A stretch of 14,657 nt of DNA, taken from contig CAMAVV010000020.1 in NCBI GenBank assembly GCA_945861815.1, forward strand, positions 1-14,657, given 5' to 3'. The position numbers were made by a program, and so were the translations under genes. Under the pieces are notes generated by a model, which did not search any database, was not told the origin of the DNA, and worked only from the letters and a program-made list of their open reading frames with translations. Position 1 is the stretch's first letter. Every line of letters starts with the position of its first letter. The stretch is from Thermoflexus hugenholtzii JAD2 (GTDB lineage: Bacteria > Chloroflexota > Dehalococcoidia > SHYB01). Positions 12,926 to 14,657 of the stretch are shown here, piece after piece.

Positions 12926-13867
12926 CTACCCGGCTATCGGCGCGATCTTGTCGACTTCCTTCAGGTCGTCGGCCGTGAGCTTCCAGTCGAGGCCCTTGGC
13001 ATTCTCGACGAGCTGCTCTGTCTTCGTCGCGCCGGCGATGATGCTGGATACCGTCGGGTTTGCAGCAAGCCAGGCCATCGCCAGCTCGCCGACGGTGTGC
13101 CCGCGCGCCTTCGCGAAGGCCTCGAGGCCCTGGACAATCTTGAAGTTTCGGTCGTTCAGTTGCGATGTTGCCCAGGAGGACTTTTCCATGCGGCTCCCGG
13201 CCGGCGGCGGCTGGCCCTGCTTGTACTTGCCTGTGAGCATGCCGGAGGCGAGTGGGAAATAGGGAATGAGCCCAAGGCCGGAATACTTGCAATAGGGCAC
13301 CACTTCAGGGTCGGGGTCGCGCCTGAGGAGGCTGTAGTGGTTCTGGACGCAGACGAAGGAGTTGAGGTTGTGATGCTTGGAGGTCCACATGGCATTGGCA
13401 AGCTGCCAGGCGGCGAAGTTGGAGCAGGCGATATAGCGCACCTTGCCCTGGCGCACCAGGTCATCGAAGGCGCGAAGCGTCTCTTCGATAGACGTCTCAG
13501 GGTCATAGAAGTGGAGGTAGTAGAGGTCGATGTAGTCGGTATCGAGACGCTGCAGGCTGCGGTGGACCATGTCCATCATGTAGAACCGCGAGCCGCCCTT
13601 TGTATTGGGACCCTGGCCGCTCGCAAGCCCAAACTTCGTAGCGATGAGGGCCTGAGAGCGCTTCCCTTTCATGATCTTCCCAATGAACTCCTCCGACTTC
13701 CCGCCGCCATAACCGTTCGCCGTGTCGATCATGTTGACGCCCATCTCCAAGGCCAGGTTCAGGACGCGCGCCGACTCGTCGAGGTCCATGCGCATGCCGA
13801 AGTTGTTCGTGCCCAGGCCAAGGAGTGAAACTTTTACACCGCTGTTGCCGAGAAGCCGGTATTCCAT
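12926..13867 (-). CDS. aldo/keto reductase (downstream tandem copy)
   Basis: A 313-residue NADPH-dependent oxidoreductase of the aldo/keto reductase barrel fold, reducing a carbonyl to an alcohol; substrate not predictable. The catalytic tetrad is visible (numbered from the MEYRLL start): D48 in NMIDTANGYG, Y53, K78 in IATKFG and H119 in DLYYLHFYD. The C-terminal cofactor segment SSIIAGATKTEQLVENAKGL is typical of the family. ATG 13867 was chosen over GTG 13873 because GAGG lies seven bases before the former and would almost touch the latter. It follows the paralogous gene by 36 bases and precedes the crotonase gene by six, so the three probably form one unit. Confidence 0.93.
   Translation of the reverse strand: MEYRLLGNSGVKVSLLGLGTNNFGMRMDLDESARVLNLALEMGVNMIDTANGYGGGKSEEFIGKIMKGKRSQALIATKFGLASGQGPNTKGGSRFYMMDMVHRSLQRLDTDYIDLYYLHFYDPETSIEETLRAFDDLVRQGKVRYIACSNFAAWQLANAMWTSKHHNLNSFVCVQNHYSLLRRDPDPEVVPYCKYSGLGLIPYFPLASGMLTGKYKQGQPPPAGSRMEKSSWATSQLNDRNFKIVQGLEAFAKARGHTVGELAMAWLAANPTVSSIIAGATKTEQLVENAKGLDWKLTADDLKEVDKIAPIAG
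13218..13249. repeat. 32-bp block identical to 14193-14224
   Basis: Part of the aldo/keto reductase gene duplication, encoding the LTGKYKQG region. The copy lies exactly 975 bp away. A second 32-bp identical pair at the same offset is 13431-13462 with 14406-14437. Confidence 0.9.
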
Positions 13868-13903
13868 TGTCACACCTCTGTGTATTGATATTCCGTCAGA
13901 GCG

Positions 13904-14657
13904 CTAAACCACCGGGGCGATCGTATCGATTTCCTTAAGGTCCTCCGCAGAAAGCTTCCACTCCAACCCCTTCGCATTTTCCACAACCTGCTGTGGTGTC
14001 GTCGCGCCGGCGATGATGCTGGAGACGACAGGATTCGCCGCAAGCCAGGCGATCGCCAGCTCGCCGACGGTATGCCCTCGAGCCTTTGCAAAGGCTTCAA
14101 GCCCTTGGACGATTTTGTAATTCCTATCCGTCAAGACGTTCGCGAAGTTTGCTGCCTTGGCGATGCGCGTTCCCGAAGGAGGAGGCTGCCCTTGCTTGTA
14201 CTTGCCTGTGAGCATGCCGGAGGCCAGAGGGAAGTATGGAATCAGGCCCCCACCCATGGTTTTGCAGTAAGGCACAAGCTCCGCTTCGACGTCGCGCTTA
14301 AGGAGGTTGTAGTGATTCTGCGCACAAACAAACTGGCTCAGGTTCAAGTGCTTGGAGGTCCAGCGCGCATTCGCAAGCTGCCAGGCAGCCAGCTGTGAAC
14401 TGCCTATATAGCGCACCTTGCCCTGGCGCACCAGGTCGTCAAGGCCGCGGAGAGTCTCTTCGATGGGCGTCTCAGGATCGTAGACATGGACGTAGTAGAG
14501 GTCGATGTAATCGGTGTCCAGGCGCTTAAGGCTGGCGTGGACGCTGTCCATCAGATGTGCCCGGGAGGCGCCTTTCATGTTCGGGACGGCAACCGGGCCC
14601 ATGGATCCGGCAAACTTTGTGCCGATGAAGGCCTGGTGACGCTTGCCTTTGAGCGCT
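13904..14657 (-). CDS. aldo/keto reductase (upstream tandem copy), 5' end outside window
   Basis: The frame is open to the window edge; 250 residues of the C-terminal part are visible, starting ALKGKRHQAFIGTKF. The catalytic Lys (IGTKF) and His (DLYYVHVYD) are present; the Asp and Tyr of the tetrad lie outside. It is strongly similar to the gene at 12926-13867 at both protein and DNA level, including two 32-bp identical blocks at the same offset, and ends with the same SSIIAGAT/ENAKGL segment. An internal ATG at 14602 is not a plausible start because the homologous frame continues upstream. Probably the first visible gene of a reductase-reductase-crotonase operon. Confidence 0.93.
   Translation of the reverse strand, partial: ALKGKRHQAFIGTKFAGSMGPVAVPNMKGASRAHLMDSVHASLKRLDTDYIDLYYVHVYDPETPIEETLRGLDDLVRQGKVRYIGSSQLAAWQLANARWTSKHLNLSQFVCAQNHYNLLKRDVEAELVPYCKTMGGGLIPYFPLASGMLTGKYKQGQPPPSGTRIAKAANFANVLTDRNYKIVQGLEAFAKARGHTVGELAIAWLAANPVVSSIIAGATTPQQVVENAKGLEWKLSAEDLKEIDTIAPVV
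14193..14224. repeat. 32-bp block identical to 13218-13249
   Basis: The upstream-gene partner of the identical block, 975 bp away. Together with 14406-14437 it shows that the two reductase genes arose by tandem duplication without insertions or deletions between these points. Confidence 0.9.

Noticed and set aside
12506..13828. Long open frame of about 440 codons on the plus strand opposite the reductase and crotonase genes
   Set aside because: It is antisense to two clear families and its translation lacks any recognisable motif. Long antisense frames are expected opposite GC-rich genes.
1..14657. CRISPR array, tRNA or rRNA genes, prophage or defence system
   Set aside because: No regularly spaced repeats, no tRNA T-arm signature and no phage or defence protein families were seen.

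Overview
This is a GC-rich bacterial window. Its gene content (several acyl-CoA dehydrogenases, MaoC-type hydratases, crotonases, an N-acyl-D-amino-acid deacylase-type amidohydrolase and aldo/keto reductases beside alaS) resembles environmental Chloroflexota of the Dehalococcoidia/SAR202 kind. That placement is an inference from gene content and protein style; no rRNA gene or lineage marker is present.

Layout, left to right. (1) 1-376: no credible protein, but dense complementary pairings. On the minus strand these give two cUUCGg-capped hairpins, several long stems and a possible H-type pseudoknot, with a TTGACA-bearing promoter-like segment at the right edge. I read it as a candidate structured RNA cut by the window start. 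(2) 377-623: short tandem repeats, then a good sigma70-type promoter (543-572). (3) 624-1205: a DUF2889-type gene with a GTG start. (4) 1206-1570: two diverged copies of the alaS tail plus its terminator hairpin, flanking a degenerate IS3-family orfA remnant. (5) 1571-4237, minus: alaS, complete with aminoacylation, editing and C-Ala parts. (6) 4283-5867: an intact IS1182-family insertion sequence with imperfect terminal inverted repeats and a 4-bp CTGA target duplication. It lies 45 bp upstream of the alaS start, between alaS and the terminator of the next gene. (7) 5938-7650, minus: amidohydrolase with its own extended -10 promoter and a strong terminator. (8) 7809-10750, minus: a tightly packed run of crotonase, MaoC N-type domain protein, MaoC hydratase-type protein and acyl-CoA dehydrogenase, read from a TTGACA-17-TATCGT promoter. 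(9) 10876-12042, plus: a divergent second acyl-CoA dehydrogenase, apparently leaderless, with a 29-bp perfect stem-loop near the start of its coding region. (10) 12125-14657, minus: two tandemly duplicated aldo/keto reductases (the upstream one runs off the window) and a second crotonase.

Together, regions 8-10 look like acyl-CoA catabolism: dehydrogenation, enoyl-CoA hydration by a split two-subunit MaoC enzyme, and crotonase-fold isomerisation or another CoA-thioester step. Both crotonases lack the two classical hydratase glutamates, so hydration is more plausibly done by the MaoC pair. The substrate cannot be read from the sequence.
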